Assembly: GCF_017916515.1 (NCBI RefSeq)
Contig: NZ_JAFMTA010000001.1
Span: forward strand, 1,973,127-2,037,126
Source: Naasia sp. SYSU D00948
Lineage (GTDB): Bacteria > Actinomycetota > Actinomycetes > Actinomycetales > Microbacteriaceae
Reading direction: 5' to 3'
DNA length: 64,000 bases
Below, piece after piece: positions 30,688-38,957 of the stretch (position 1 is the first letter of the stretch; each line of letters begins with the position of its first letter). A program made the position numbers and the translations under genes. Under the pieces are notes generated by a model. That model saw only the letters and a list, made by a program, of their open reading frames with translations, was not told the origin of the DNA and did no database searches.

Positions 30688-31623
30688 ATGGAGCCGTACG
30701 ACTCGGGCCTGCTCGACGTGGGCGGGGGCGACCGCGTCTACTGGGAGCAGTGCGGGAACCCCGCGGGCGTTCCTGCTCTCGTCGTCCACGGCGGACCCGG
30801 CAGCGGAGCGTCGGCCGGCTGGCGGCGCTGGTTCGACCTCAGGCGGTACCGCGTGGTGCTCGTCGATCAGCGCGGGTGCGGACGCAGCATGCCGAACGCC
30901 GCGGACCCCGACGTGGACCTGTCGGGCAACACGACGGACGCCCTCATCGCGGATTTCGAGCTCCTGCGCCGCACCCTCGGGATCGAACGGTGGCTGCTCC
31001 TCGGCGGCAGCTGGGGCACGACGCTCGCGCTCGCCTACGCGCAGGCGCATCCGGAGGCGGTCACGGGACTCGTCCTGTTCAGCGTCACAACCACCACCGA
31101 GAGCGAGGTCGAGTGGATCACGCGGGACATGGGGAGGATCTTCCCTGCCGAGTGGGAGGCCTTCGTCGGGCGGCTCCCGGTGTCGGACCGGGACGGCAAC
31201 CTCGTGGCCGCCTATTCCCGGCTTCTCGCGCGCCCCGATCCGGCCGTCCGCGATGATGCCGCCAGGGCCTGGTGCGCGTGGGAGGACACCCACGTGTCGC
31301 TCGCACCGGGATGGCGGCCGGACCCGCGGTACGAGGATCCTCGCTTCCGGCTCTGCTTCGCCCGGCTCGTCACCCACTACTGGTCGCACGCGGCGTGGCG
31401 GGGACCGGGCGAGCTCCTGGACGGGGTCGAGCGGATCCGGCACCTGCCCGCGATCCTGATCCACGGCCGGCACGACATCAGCAGCCCCCTCGTGATCCCG
31501 TGGCGCCTGCATCGGCGCTGGTCCGGCTCCGAGCTCCGGATCGCGGACGCGGGCCACGGCGCGGGGCTCGAGGACGCGATCCGGGACGCGCTCCAGTCGC
31601 TCCTGGACGCGCATCCGAGGTGA
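30688..31623 (+). CDS. pip: Proline iminopeptidase
   Basis: A 311-residue alpha/beta hydrolase that removes N-terminal proline from peptides. It has the S33 hallmarks: VVHGGPGSG (oxyanion hole), DQRGCGRSMPNA, nucleophile elbow LLLGGSWGTTLALAYAQAHP (about residue 107), the acid in HGRHDISSP and the His in DAGHGAG. ATG 30688 gives the standard family N-terminus; a GTG at 30676 is possible but its ribosome site would touch the start codon. Cytoplasmic, monocistronic. Confidence 0.92.
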   Translation: MEPYDSGLLDVGGGDRVYWEQCGNPAGVPALVVHGGPGSGASAGWRRWFDLRRYRVVLVDQRGCGRSMPNAADPDVDLSGNTTDALIADFELLRRTLGIERWLLLGGSWGTTLALAYAQAHPEAVTGLVLFSVTTTTESEVEWITRDMGRIFPAEWEAFVGRLPVSDRDGNLVAAYSRLLARPDPAVRDDAARAWCAWEDTHVSLAPGWRPDPRYEDPRFRLCFARLVTHYWSHAAWRGPGELLDGVERIRHLPAILIHGRHDISSPLVIPWRLHRRWSGSELRIADAGHGAGLEDAIRDALQSLLDAHPR

Positions 31624-31700
31624 GGGGTCGGGAGAGGCGCGGGCGTCTTGCCTTTCCCGGAGGCCGGGCTAGGGTGAGGCTTCCGGACGAAGGAGTTCCC

Positions 31701-32516
31701 GTGGCAACCCCCGTGCGGCCCGGCCTCGGCGGTCCCGGCGTTCCTCCCTCGGGCGAGGTCGGCGCCATCGACCTCGGCAGCGCCTGGACCGTCGTCTACA
31801 ACCCTGCGCGAGGACTGCTGCTCGATGAGCCCACCGTCGTCGCGCACGCGCGCAGCGGGCGAGTGCTGGCGACGGGCCGGCGTGCCCTGCGGCCGGCCGT
31901 GACGCGGCAGGGGGAGACGTGCCGTCCCGTCCGTCACGGGATCGTGGCGGATCCCGCCGACTGCGTCCACCTGCTCACCGACCTGCTGGCCCGGGCCGAG
32001 GTGGCGCCGGGCACGCCCGTGCGGCTCGCCGTGCCGATCGGCGCGACCCGGTACGACCTCGCGCTGCTCGCCGGTGTGGTGTTCTCGGTGACCGGAGCGG
32101 CTCCGGCCACCGTGCCGTCGCCGCTCGCCGCGGCCAGGGGTGCGGGCATCGACACGCGGAAGCCGGTGCTCGTGTGCGACGTCGGCGCCGGGCTGGTGGA
32201 GCTCGCCGTCATCCAGGACGACCGGCTGGAGAGCGCCGCGGCCGTGCCGCTCGGGATGCGCGACTACGAGCTCACCCCGGAGTCGACTCTGCAGCAGTGG
32301 GTCGACGCCCCGGAGCTGGTCCTCGGCACGCTGCCGGGCACCGTGCGCGCGGCCCTCGCCGGTGCACCCGTGCACCTGGTCGGCGGGGGCTCCCTCGCCC
32401 CCGGCCTGGCCGAGCAGCTGTCGGAGATGTGGGGACGCCCGGTCGAGCGAGCTCGCGGTGTCCGGCACCCGGTGGCGAAGGGGCTGCTCGTCGGTCCCCG
32501 GTCGCGGGCGGCGTGA
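31701..32516 (+). CDS. Short MreB-like actin-fold protein
   Basis: A 271-residue protein with actin-fold phosphate loops: GAIDLGSAWTVVYNPARGLL (MreB-like phosphate 1) and LVCDVGAGLVELAVI (phosphate 2), plus adenosine-site-like VHLVGGGSLAPGLAEQL. LLDEPTVVAHA parallels the MreB segment LNEPSVVA. It is about 70 residues shorter than MreB and subdomain IIA appears reduced. The GTG at 31701 has AAGGAG upstream, and a TTGCCT-N16-TAGGGT promoter is visible at 31648-31675. Microbacteriaceae grow from the poles without classical MreB, so this may be a divergent or relict filament protein. Confidence 0.75.
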   Translation: MATPVRPGLGGPGVPPSGEVGAIDLGSAWTVVYNPARGLLLDEPTVVAHARSGRVLATGRRALRPAVTRQGETCRPVRHGIVADPADCVHLLTDLLARAEVAPGTPVRLAVPIGATRYDLALLAGVVFSVTGAAPATVPSPLAAARGAGIDTRKPVLVCDVGAGLVELAVIQDDRLESAAAVPLGMRDYELTPESTLQQWVDAPELVLGTLPGTVRAALAGAPVHLVGGGSLAPGLAEQLSEMWGRPVERARGVRHPVAKGLLVGPRSRAA

Positions 32517-32620
32517 TCGCTCGGCGGCCGGGGCGGGTGTTCTCGGCTGATCTCGACCGGCGCTGGCCGGTCTGCTGGCGCTATGGGCGCTCAGGGGGCT
32601 CCTCCCAGCGGTGCGCCCGG

Positions 32621-32808
32621 TCAGGAACTCGGGGACCCGGGCTCCGACGAGGTGAGGCGCTCGACCTCCTCGCCCCCGTCGCACCGGCAGAGCGCGACCG
32701 ATGCCTGGGTTGGGGTCAGGTGCGCGACCCGCCAGGTGCCGCCCGCGTCCTCCACCGCAGGAGACGCGCGACATCGGAGGTCCGCTGCTTTGGTCCGTCC
32801 TCGTCCAC
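32621..32808 (-). pseudogene. Frameshifted small Cys-containing protein gene
   Basis: A GTG at 32808, six bases after AGGAGAG, opens VDEDGPKQRTSDVARLLRW. The reading continues sensibly only after a one-base shift as VEDAGGTWRVAHLTPTQASV followed by ALCRCDGGEEVERLTSSEP, then stops at 32621; a third frame offers PEFLTGRTAG. The chain across frames looks like one small cytoplasmic protein of 70 or so residues. I do not know its function. Confidence 0.4.
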
Positions 32809-32810
32809 GG

Positions 32811-33037
32811 TGCCTCTCCTGGCGATGATCAGCCCCGAAGGCGCAGGAGAGGATCGGGTACCGGGCCCCGAGTCGTCCGGTGAGCCGGTTGGTCCGTCAG
32901 GAGCATGGTGCCGATCTAGTGCCGAGCGCGGGCCCCAGGCGCGGACGCGGTGAATGTCCCGTGCGGGACCGTCCGTGCCGTCCGCTGCCGCTGGCGCCCC
33001 GTGCGTGGCGTGCGGCATGCGGAGCGACGCGCTGCGG
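32811..33037. other. Intergenic stretch without recognisable features
   Basis: About 230 bases between the two frameshifted leftward genes. No convincing frame, hairpin or promoter was found. Confidence 0.5.
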
Positions 33038-33413
33038 CTAGCGCCGGCTGTTCTCCTGCAGGATGAGCCCGTTGCCGTCGGGATCCGTGAAGGTGACGAA
33101 TCGCCCCCCACGGCACCGTCTCGACGTCGCCGGGAATGTCCACGCCGCGCGCCCGCAGCGCCGCCACGTCCTCCTCGAGGTCCTCCGTCTCGAACACGAC
33201 TCCCTGCAGCGACCCGGGCGGCATCGACGGAAACCAGGTCACGAGCGTGATCGCGGTCTCCGCCCCACCCGGTCCCACCATCACCCAGCGCTGCTCCGGC
33301 CCCATCGGGTTGTCCTGAAGAAGCTCGAAGCCGAGCTTCTCCACGTAGAAGTCGCGGGCCCGGTCCTGGTCGGACACGGGGATCGAGAACAGCTGCACCC
33401 TGCCGATCGTCAT
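33038..33413 (-). pseudogene. VOC (glyoxalase/bleomycin-resistance) family protein with a C-run frameshift
   Basis: The N-terminal 100 residues read MTIGRVQLFSIPVSDQDRAR and run through KLGFELLQDNPMGPEQRW and GVVFETEDLEEDVAAL. The conserved end FVTFTDPDGNGLILQENSRR is present but in another frame, ending at TAG 33038-33040. Removing one base of the six-C run at 33104-33109 restores a 125-residue protein of normal length. As given, translation runs on into unrelated sequence to 32916. It is either a very recent pseudogene or a sequencing indel. Confidence 0.78.
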
Positions 33414-33463
33414 GGCGGCACCCTACGCCGCTCGCTCCCGCCGCCGTCGGGCGGGAATGTCCC

Positions 33464-33493
33464 CTGCCCGCCTCCGATGAGTCGGCGGGGCAG
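33464..33493 (-). terminator. Hairpin between the beta-helix gene and the VOC gene
   Basis: CTGCCCGCC (33464-33472) pairs with GGCGGGGCAG (33484-33493) with one bulge. It lies 35 bases beyond the leftward beta-helix gene stop. Confidence 0.4.
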
Positions 33494-33527
33494 CCTCCCT
33501 GGTGCTCGGCGGAGCGGCCGTTGAGCC

Positions 33528-34769
33528 TCAGCGGTAGATGGGCGTCGGCACGATCCCGTCGGTGTAGGCGTTGCCGGAGAGGTTCAGCTTCGTGCCCGGC
33601 GAGAACACGACCATGGCGCAGTTCCGGAACTGCGTGGTCCGCCCGAAGAGGTTGTCCAGGATGGACACGCCCGAGAGCGGTCCGTACTTCCCCTCCGAGA
33701 TGTTGATGCTGCATCCGCCGTTGTCGAACTTGTTGCCCTGGATGCGGACGTCGCCGACGTCACCCTGCCCCTGCGTGATGATGATGCTCGCGGTGTGGGA
33801 TCCCGCGAGAACGTTGTTCGTGACCACGATGTTCATCCCCTTCTGGATCTGGATGTTGTCGTCGTGGGTCCCGTCCGGGTGCCCCGGATCGTCCTCGAAG
33901 TGCAGGTTGCCGTGCAGCCAGGAGCGGTCGACGACGACGTTCCCGCCGGTCAGGTGGACCTGGTCGACGACGCCGTGGATGTTCACCCGGCGCAGCTCGA
34001 AGTTGAAGCCCATGATCCCGTTGACGTAGTAGTTCGGGACGGTGGCGACGATCTCCGTGTCCTGGACGACGAGGCCGGGGTGGCCCGCGAGGGCGTCGAT
34101 GAGTCCCCACTTGCTGCCCGTGTCGAGGCCTCGGATGATCGAGTTCTTGATCGTCACGTTCGGCGCCTTGACGACGACGCGTCCGTGGATGTCAAGTCCG
34201 TCCAGCACGGTGCCCGGGGTGGTGATGATCTGGTCGCCGTAGACGGTGCGTAGCGAGAGACCCGTAGGCACTCCTGCGCCGTGCGGACGGGTGTCCACGG
34301 GGGCGGGGGTCGGTGCGGGCGTCGTGCCGGTGCCGGGGGTGGAGCTCGGCTGTGTCGGTTCGGGTGCCGCGACGACGGTGGGATCGGCGAGGTCGGCAGG
34401 GCCGCACGTCCACCCGTCGCCGCTCGCGATCGCCTCCTCGCCGGCGGTGCAGGCGAGTCCGTCAGGCGCAGGGGCGGCGGTCACAGAGGGGGAGGCGGAG
34501 GAGGCAGGAGCGGTGGCCGTGGTCGTGAGGGTCGCGGTCGAGGAGGTCGCGGGCGCCGGGGCGGCCGTGACGGTGTACGAGTCGCGAACGATCGGCGCGG
34601 CGACCGCCGTCGAGGACGTGACCGTCTGCGGCGTGGTGAATGTCGTGACGTCCGCAGCCGCGCCGGGCGTCGGCGTGGACGGCCACAGCAGGTTGGCGGC
34701 CAGGATGCCGGCGGCGACGGCCGTCGCGACACCCCCTGTGAGCGCTGAAGCGTGCACTCCGCGGTTCAT
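33528..34769 (-). CDS. Secreted right-handed beta-helix protein
   Basis: A 413-residue exported protein. It has a signal peptide or anchor at residues 5-30, then a 120-residue Thr/Ala/Pro/Ser-rich spacer (for example TVTAAPAPATSSTATLTTTA) with a Cys pair, then about 250 residues of parallel beta-helix repeats (LDGLDIHGRVVVKAPNVTIK, VTNNVLAGSHTASIII, VRIQGNKFDNGGCSIN). This layout is seen in actinobacterial cell-surface polysaccharide-binding or lyase-like proteins; no catalytic set is certain. ATG 34769 is used; a GTG 12 bases upstream is the alternative. Confidence 0.82.
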   Translation of the reverse strand: MNRGVHASALTGGVATAVAAGILAANLLWPSTPTPGAAADVTTFTTPQTVTSSTAVAAPIVRDSYTVTAAPAPATSSTATLTTTATAPASSASPSVTAAPAPDGLACTAGEEAIASGDGWTCGPADLADPTVVAAPEPTQPSSTPGTGTTPAPTPAPVDTRPHGAGVPTGLSLRTVYGDQIITTPGTVLDGLDIHGRVVVKAPNVTIKNSIIRGLDTGSKWGLIDALAGHPGLVVQDTEIVATVPNYYVNGIMGFNFELRRVNIHGVVDQVHLTGGNVVVDRSWLHGNLHFEDDPGHPDGTHDDNIQIQKGMNIVVTNNVLAGSHTASIIITQGQGDVGDVRIQGNKFDNGGCSINISEGKYGPLSGVSILDNLFGRTTQFRNCAMVVFSPGTKLNLSGNAYTDGIVPTPIYR

Positions 34770-34973
34770 CGCGTCCCCCACGATGCGCGTCCGGCCGGCA
34801 CCGATCCGCCGCGTGCGACGGCGCCGCTCCCCAGCGGCACGCCGGCCGTTCCCGTCCTCGCGATCCCCATCGAGGGACAGGATGCATCCCCCGTACTATC
34901 CCGCCGGGCAAAAGCCCTGCACAGGCCCCAGTTCGGGGTGCGTTGCCCGCCGAGCAGGCTCCGCGACCCCCGC

Positions 34974-35032
34974 CGAGATGCCACTTGGTGCTCCCATTCG
35001 GCCGAAATGACGGCACCAAGTGGCACTTCGAG
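34974..35032. repeat. Palindromic repeat family A, copy 1
   Basis: Arms 34974-34991 and 35013-35032, with a perfect 13-bp core (TGCCACTTGGTGC and its complement) and a 21-nt loop that includes the smaller palindrome TTCGGCCGAA. Same arm and loop sizes as the copies at 35213 and 47106. Intergenic. Confidence 0.85.
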
Positions 35033-35212
35033 AGGTGGGTCTCGCACGCCTTGACCTGGATCGCGCAGTGCGAGTGCAGGGGCGTCCGCGCACGCCTCAC
35101 CGCCGCGCACGGTGGATGCGGCCTTCGCGTCCGCGCTCGGGCCCCCCATGGTGCACCTCGGACGAGACGCGGTCGACCCGGTCCCGGCGCTCCATCGGTC
35201 CCGGAGCTCCGC

Positions 35213-35269
35213 CGAGATGCCGCCTGGTGCTCTCGAATCGGCGGAATGACAGCACCAGGTGGCATCTCG
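35213..35269. repeat. Palindromic repeat family A, copy 2
   Basis: 18-bp arms (35213-35230, 35252-35269) matching at 17 positions, with a 21-nt loop. The loop shares the ATGAC end with copy 1. The consensus arm is CGAGATGCCACCTGGTGC. Confidence 0.88.
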
Positions 35270-35429
35270 AGGGGCCGGACGGCTGGCGGAAGGGCCGAAA
35301 TCTGACCCCTGCCATGCCGGACGGCGCCCGAAGGGGCGAGCGGTGCCCGCAGGGCGCGCCGGGGGCGCCGGCCACCAGGAGTATCCGGCGCACCGGTGGC
35401 GCCTCGTGCCGCGCGCGTCGGGGCTGCGG

Positions 35430-36155
35430 TCAGCCGGTGGGGCCGAAGCGCTCCGTCTTGATGCGGAGCGGGTTGTGGCCGAGGCGCACCAGGTGCGTGG
35501 CCGCCGCCTCCACGAAGCCGGTCGGTCCGCACACGTACACGAGCGGGTCGTGCTCGGGCAGCATTGCGAAGTCCGCCAGCAGCTCCCGGGTGATCCGGCC
35601 GGCCTGGTGGGGCCAGCCCGCCGGCACCGTGCGGGTGAAGACGTAGCGGACGTCGATGCGGCCGCGGGCCGCCAGCTCGTCGAGCTCGTCGCGGTAGAAC
35701 AGGCCCTCGGGTGTGCGCACCGAGTACAGGAGCTGCATCGGCGCAGTTCCGCCGGCGGCTTCGCGGGTCCGGATCATCGCCATGAGGGGGACGACTCCCG
35801 AGCCTCCGGCCACGAGCAGCACCGGATCGGGGAGGTCCGGGGTCCAGGTGAAGAAGCGCCCGCCCGGGCCACGCACCTCGATCATGTGGCCGACCCCGAG
35901 TTGATCCACGAGGTACGGCGACACCTCGCCGTCGGCGATCTTGTCCACGGTGATCTCGATGGGACGGGTGCCGGCGGGGGAGGCGAGCGAGTAGGAGCGC
36001 TGGGCCGTGTAGCCGTCCTCCGCGGTGAGGCGGACATCGATGCTCTGGCCGGCGAGCGACGGCCGCGCCTCGGGCGCGTCGAGGACGAGGGTCCGGGACC
36101 AGGGCGTCTCCATGCGGGCGTCGACGAGGGTCGCGGGAACCCAAGGGGCCGTCAC
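35430..36155 (-). CDS. FAD-dependent ferredoxin/flavin reductase (FNR family)
   Basis: A 241-residue oxidoreductase with the FAD domain motif RSYSLAS (residues about 53-59), the NAD(P) domain VLLVAGGSGVVPLMAMIR, and the C-terminal VYVCGPTGFVEAAA. It has no 2Fe-2S domain. It overlaps the sulfite-oxidase-like gene upstream by 4 bases, so it likely supplies electrons to, or takes them from, that molybdoenzyme or a soluble carrier. Cytoplasmic. Confidence 0.87.
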   Translation of the reverse strand: MTAPWVPATLVDARMETPWSRTLVLDAPEARPSLAGQSIDVRLTAEDGYTAQRSYSLASPAGTRPIEITVDKIADGEVSPYLVDQLGVGHMIEVRGPGGRFFTWTPDLPDPVLLVAGGSGVVPLMAMIRTREAAGGTAPMQLLYSVRTPEGLFYRDELDELAARGRIDVRYVFTRTVPAGWPHQAGRITRELLADFAMLPEHDPLVYVCGPTGFVEAAATHLVRLGHNPLRIKTERFGPTG

Positions 36156-36742
36156 CAGTAGCGCTCCTCGCGCCAGGGGTCACCGTGCATGCTGTACCCG
36201 TTCTGCTCCCAGAAGCCGGGGGAGTCCTCGCGCATGAGCCGGAGGCTGTTGACCCACTTCGCGCTCTTCCAGAAGTAGAGGTGCGGGACGAGCAGCCGGG
36301 CCGGCCCCCCGTGCTCCGGCTCGAGGTCGCGGCCGTCGTACTCGAAGGCGACCCAGGCGCGCCCGAGGCTCTCCTGCAGCGGAATGTTCGTCGTGTACCC
36401 GCCGTAGCATCCGGCCATCACGTACTGAGCATGGGTCTCGACTCCGTCGAGGAAGCGATCGAGCGGGACCCCGCGCCAGGTGGTCCCGAGCTTCGACCAG
36501 GCGGTGACGCAGTGGATGTCGGTGCTGATCTCCTCCGGTCCGAGGTCGAGCATCTGCTGCCAGTTCCAGCTGCGCCGCTCGCCGGTCTCGGTCGTGAGCG
36601 TCAGCTGCCAGTCCCGCCTGTCGATGTGCGGGGTCGGACCGGTAGTGAGCACGGGGAAGCCGCGCTCGAGGTACTGGCCAGGAGGCAGGTCCGGCACGTG
36701 CTCGCGGCGCCGCCCGGTGAAGCCGGGGGAGAAGATGCCCAT
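36152..36742 (-). CDS. Sulfite-oxidase-like molybdopterin oxidoreductase
   Basis: A 196-residue SUOX/YedY-fold enzyme without a signal peptide. The Mo-ligating Cys is Cys78 in STDIHCVTAWSKLGTTWRG, and the conserved ARLLVPHLYFWKSAKWV follows. It lacks the dimerisation domain of true sulfite oxidase. ATG 36742 follows AGAGAGG. Cotranscribed with the FNR-type reductase and placed back to back with moaA, so cofactor synthesis and use are side by side. The substrate is unknown; YedY relatives reduce methionine sulfoxide. Confidence 0.87.
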   Translation of the reverse strand: MGIFSPGFTGRRREHVPDLPPGQYLERGFPVLTTGPTPHIDRRDWQLTLTTETGERRSWNWQQMLDLGPEEISTDIHCVTAWSKLGTTWRGVPLDRFLDGVETHAQYVMAGCYGGYTTNIPLQESLGRAWVAFEYDGRDLEPEHGGPARLLVPHLYFWKSAKWVNSLRLMREDSPGFWEQNGYSMHGDPWREERYW

Positions 36743-36864
36743 GTCGCCTCTCTCGTCGCTGACCCGTCCACGGTAGCGCGGTACGGGGGCCCGGACGGGC
36801 GCCCTCTGCAACGTCGCGTAGCCGTCGCGGACGACGTACGGCTTCCACCCGCCGCCGGTGGCTT

Positions 36865-36947
36865 GCGCTCAACAGGCAGCTCTGCCCTCCAACAGGAAGA
36901 CACGCCGCGGAAGTTGCTGTTGAAGCCCCGTCCTGCCTGTTGAGCGC
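36865..36947. repeat. Palindromic repeat family B, copy 1 (inverted orientation)
   Basis: 83 bp bounded by a perfect 15-bp inverted repeat (GCGCTCAACAGGCAG at 36865-36879, complement at 36933-36947), with inner CAACAGGAAG and CTGTTGAAG elements. It aligns best to the reverse complement of the copies at 57505 and 57641, sharing AACAGGAAGACACGCCG. It lies in the divergent gap between the sulfite-oxidase-like gene and moaA. Confidence 0.88.
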
Positions 36948-37030
36948 GAGGACGCGCCGGCCCCCCTGGGCGGACGCCCCTGGGCGGACACCGGACGGGC
37001 CCTCCCGGGAGCGGGGCTTAAGGTGTTCGG

Positions 37031-38089
37031 GTGACCGCTGTCGCCCTCGGGGTTCCTCGCCTGCGCAGCGTCCTGCCGTCCGGGGAGGGCCGCCCGGACG
37101 TGCCCGAGCTCGTCGACCGCTACGGGCGCGTCGCCCGCGACCTGCGGATCTCGCTCACCGAGAAGTGCTCCCTCCGCTGCACCTACTGCATGCCGGCGGA
37201 GGGCTTGCCGGCCATCCCGCGCGACCAGGTCCTCTCGACCAGGGAGGTCGCGCGGCTCGTCGGCATCGCCGGGACGCTCCTCGGGGTCCAGGAGGTCCGC
37301 TTCACCGGCGGCGAGCCCCTGGTCCGCGCCGACATCGTCGAGATCGTGCGACTCAGCGCGCTGGCCGCGCCCGGCATCCGGCTGTCCCTGACCAGCAACG
37401 GCATCGGGCTCGACCGCAAGGCCGCTCCGCTCGCGGCCGCCGGCCTCGACCGCGTCAACGTCTCCCTGGACACGCTCGACCGGGAGCACTTCCGTTCGCT
37501 CACCCGCCGCGACCGCCTCCCCGCGGTGCTCGCCGGCATCGCCGCGGCGCACGCCGCCGGCCTCGCGCCGCTGAAGATCAACGCCGTGCTCATGCGCGAG
37601 ACCCTCGAGGACGCCCCGGACCTCCTCGCCTGGGCGATCCGGACGGGCGCTCGGCTCCGCTTCATCGAGCAGATGCCGCTCGACGCCGACGAGGCATGGC
37701 AGCGCGCTTCGATGGTGGACGCTGCCGAGCTGCTGTCCGTCCTCGGCCGCCGCTTCCTGCTGGAGCCGATCGGACGTGAGGACCCGTCCGCTCCTGCTGA
37801 GGAGTGGCTGGTGGACGGCGGTCCCGCCACGGTCGGCATCATCGCCTCGGTGACCCGGTCCTTCTGCGGCGACTGCGACCGCACCCGGATCACCGCAGAG
37901 GGCGGCGTCCGCTCCTGCCTGTTCGGCGACGACGAGACGGACCTGCGCGGCCTGCTGCGGGACGGATCGAGCGACGAGGAGATCGCGGATCGCTGGCGCC
38001 TGGCGATGTGGGGGAAGAAGGCCGGACACGGGATCGATGACGAGTCCTTCGTCCGTCCGGTGCGGAGCATGGGGGCGATCGGTGGCTGA
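37031..38089 (+). CDS. moaA: GTP 3',8-cyclase
   Basis: A 352-residue radical-SAM enzyme that starts molybdenum-cofactor synthesis by rearranging GTP. The N-terminal cluster CSLRCTYC (CX3CX2C, about 46-53), [11 protein letters not shown], and the C-terminal cluster [10 protein letters not shown] with a later Cys in GGVRSC are all present. It ends in the required Gly-Gly (MGAIGG). GTG start. moaD follows, overlapping by 8 bases. Confidence 0.95.
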   Translation: MTAVALGVPRLRSVLPSGEGRPDVPELVDRYGRVARDLRISLTEKCSLRCTYCMPAEGLPAIPRDQVLSTREVARLVGIAGTLLGVQEVRFTGGEPLVRADIVEIVRLSALAAPGIRLSLTSNGIGLDRKAAPLAAAGLDRVNVSLDTLDREHFRSLTRRDRLPAVLAGIAAAHAAGLAPLKINAVLMRETLEDAPDLLAWAIRTGARLRFIEQMPLDADEAWQRASMVDAAELLSVLGRRFLLEPIGREDPSAPAEEWLVDGGPATVGIIASVTRSFCGDCDRTRITAEGGVRSCLFGDDETDLRGLLRDGSSDEEIADRWRLAMWGKKAGHGIDDESFVRPVRSMGAIGG

Positions 38090-38327
38090 GGTCCTGGTGC
38101 GGTACTTCGCGGCGGCCGCGGAGGTGGCCGGGCGCGAGGAGGAGACGTTCGCCGTCGATTCGGCGACGGTCGGCGCACTGCAGGACGACCTCGTCGCCCG
38201 CTACGGCTCCGGCATGACGCGGGTGCTGCGCAACGGGTCGTTCCTCGTCGACGGCGTCGTCGTCCGCGACCGGGCGCGTCCCCTCGGGCGTCAGGTCGAC
38301 GTCCTCCCGCCCTTCGCCGGCGGCTGA
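38082..38327 (+). CDS. moaD: Molybdopterin synthase sulfur-carrier subunit
   Basis: An 81-residue beta-grasp protein starting [20 protein letters not shown] and ending DVLPPFAGG. The terminal Gly-Gly is adenylated by MoeB and loaded with sulfur. The GTG start lies inside the end of moaA, so the two are translationally coupled. Its partner MoaE is on the opposite strand, 216 bases away. Confidence 0.92.
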   Translation: MAEVLVRYFAAAAEVAGREEETFAVDSATVGALQDDLVARYGSGMTRVLRNGSFLVDGVVVRDRARPLGRQVDVLPPFAGG

Positions 38328-38543
38328 GCGGCGAAGGTTCCCGCGCACGCGGGACTGCTCCGCCGGGGCGCATTCGGCCTCGTCGAGCGCGGCCCGAAGC
38401 ACCGAGTGCGCACTGTCCACGGGGCGCCCTCGGTGTCCTGGGGCGCAGTCGGCGGTGCGGGACGCGCTCGGCGGTACCGGCCGCGGTCGGCACGGGACCG
38501 GCGACCTGCATCACCCGCGCCGACCGGCGCCGCTACGCCGCCG

Positions 38544-38957
38544 CTACAGGCCCACCCAGTCGGAGACGCCCTCCGTGTAGTGCTGGCGCTTCCAGATCGG
38601 CACCGTCGCCTTGATGTCGTCGACGAGGCGGGCGCACGCCGCGAACGCCTCCGCGCGGTGCGGTGCCGCGACCGCCGCCACCAGGGCGACGTCGCCGATC
38701 CGCAGCGCGCCGACCCGGTGCAGGGCCGCGACCGTGAGCCCCGTCTCCTCCGCGATGCGCGCGCAGCTCTCCCGGAGGAAGCGCTCCGCGTCCGGATGCG
38801 CCGAGTAGTCGAGAGCCGTCACCCCGCGTCCCTCGTCCGCGTTCCGCACCACGCCGCGAAACGTCACGAGGGCGCCGTCGGCCGCGGTGAGCACGGCGTG
38901 CTCCACCTCGTCCGCCTCGATGGGCTCCGCCGAGATCCGGGCGAGGGCGACGGTCAC
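38544..38957 (-). CDS. moaE: Molybdopterin synthase catalytic subunit
   Basis: A 137-residue MoaE. Conserved elements: GALVTFRGVVRNADEGRGV, LDYSAHPDAE, HRVGALRIGDVALVAAV and the catalytic Lys region IWKRQHYTEG. It joins MoaD to convert cPMP to molybdopterin. GTG start overlaps the stop of the moaC-mogA fusion (GTGA). Last gene of the leftward moe/moa operon. Confidence 0.94.
   Translation of the reverse strand: MTVALARISAEPIEADEVEHAVLTAADGALVTFRGVVRNADEGRGVTALDYSAHPDAERFLRESCARIAEETGLTVAALHRVGALRIGDVALVAAVAAPHRAEAFAACARLVDDIKATVPIWKRQHYTEGVSDWVGL

Larger units (their letters stand above)
34770..35429. other. 660-bp non-coding interval with two palindromic repeats
   Basis: No supported gene on either strand. 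It holds two copies of palindrome family A (34974-35032 and 35213-35269) and otherwise GC-rich sequence. Open frames here are short, Arg/Pro-rich shadows. Confidence 0.7.

Noticed and set aside
29113-31614. An 833-codon leftward frame across an MFS gene and pip
   Set aside because: Arg/Pro-rich shadow composition; both sense genes are well supported.
35033-35212. Possible small gene between the two family A palindromes
   Set aside because: No ribosome site or coding-like composition was found, and frames differ in each palindrome copy.
34974-35269. Paired palindromes considered as ends of an insertion sequence
   Set aside because: No transposase frame lies between them; each copy is itself a complete palindrome.
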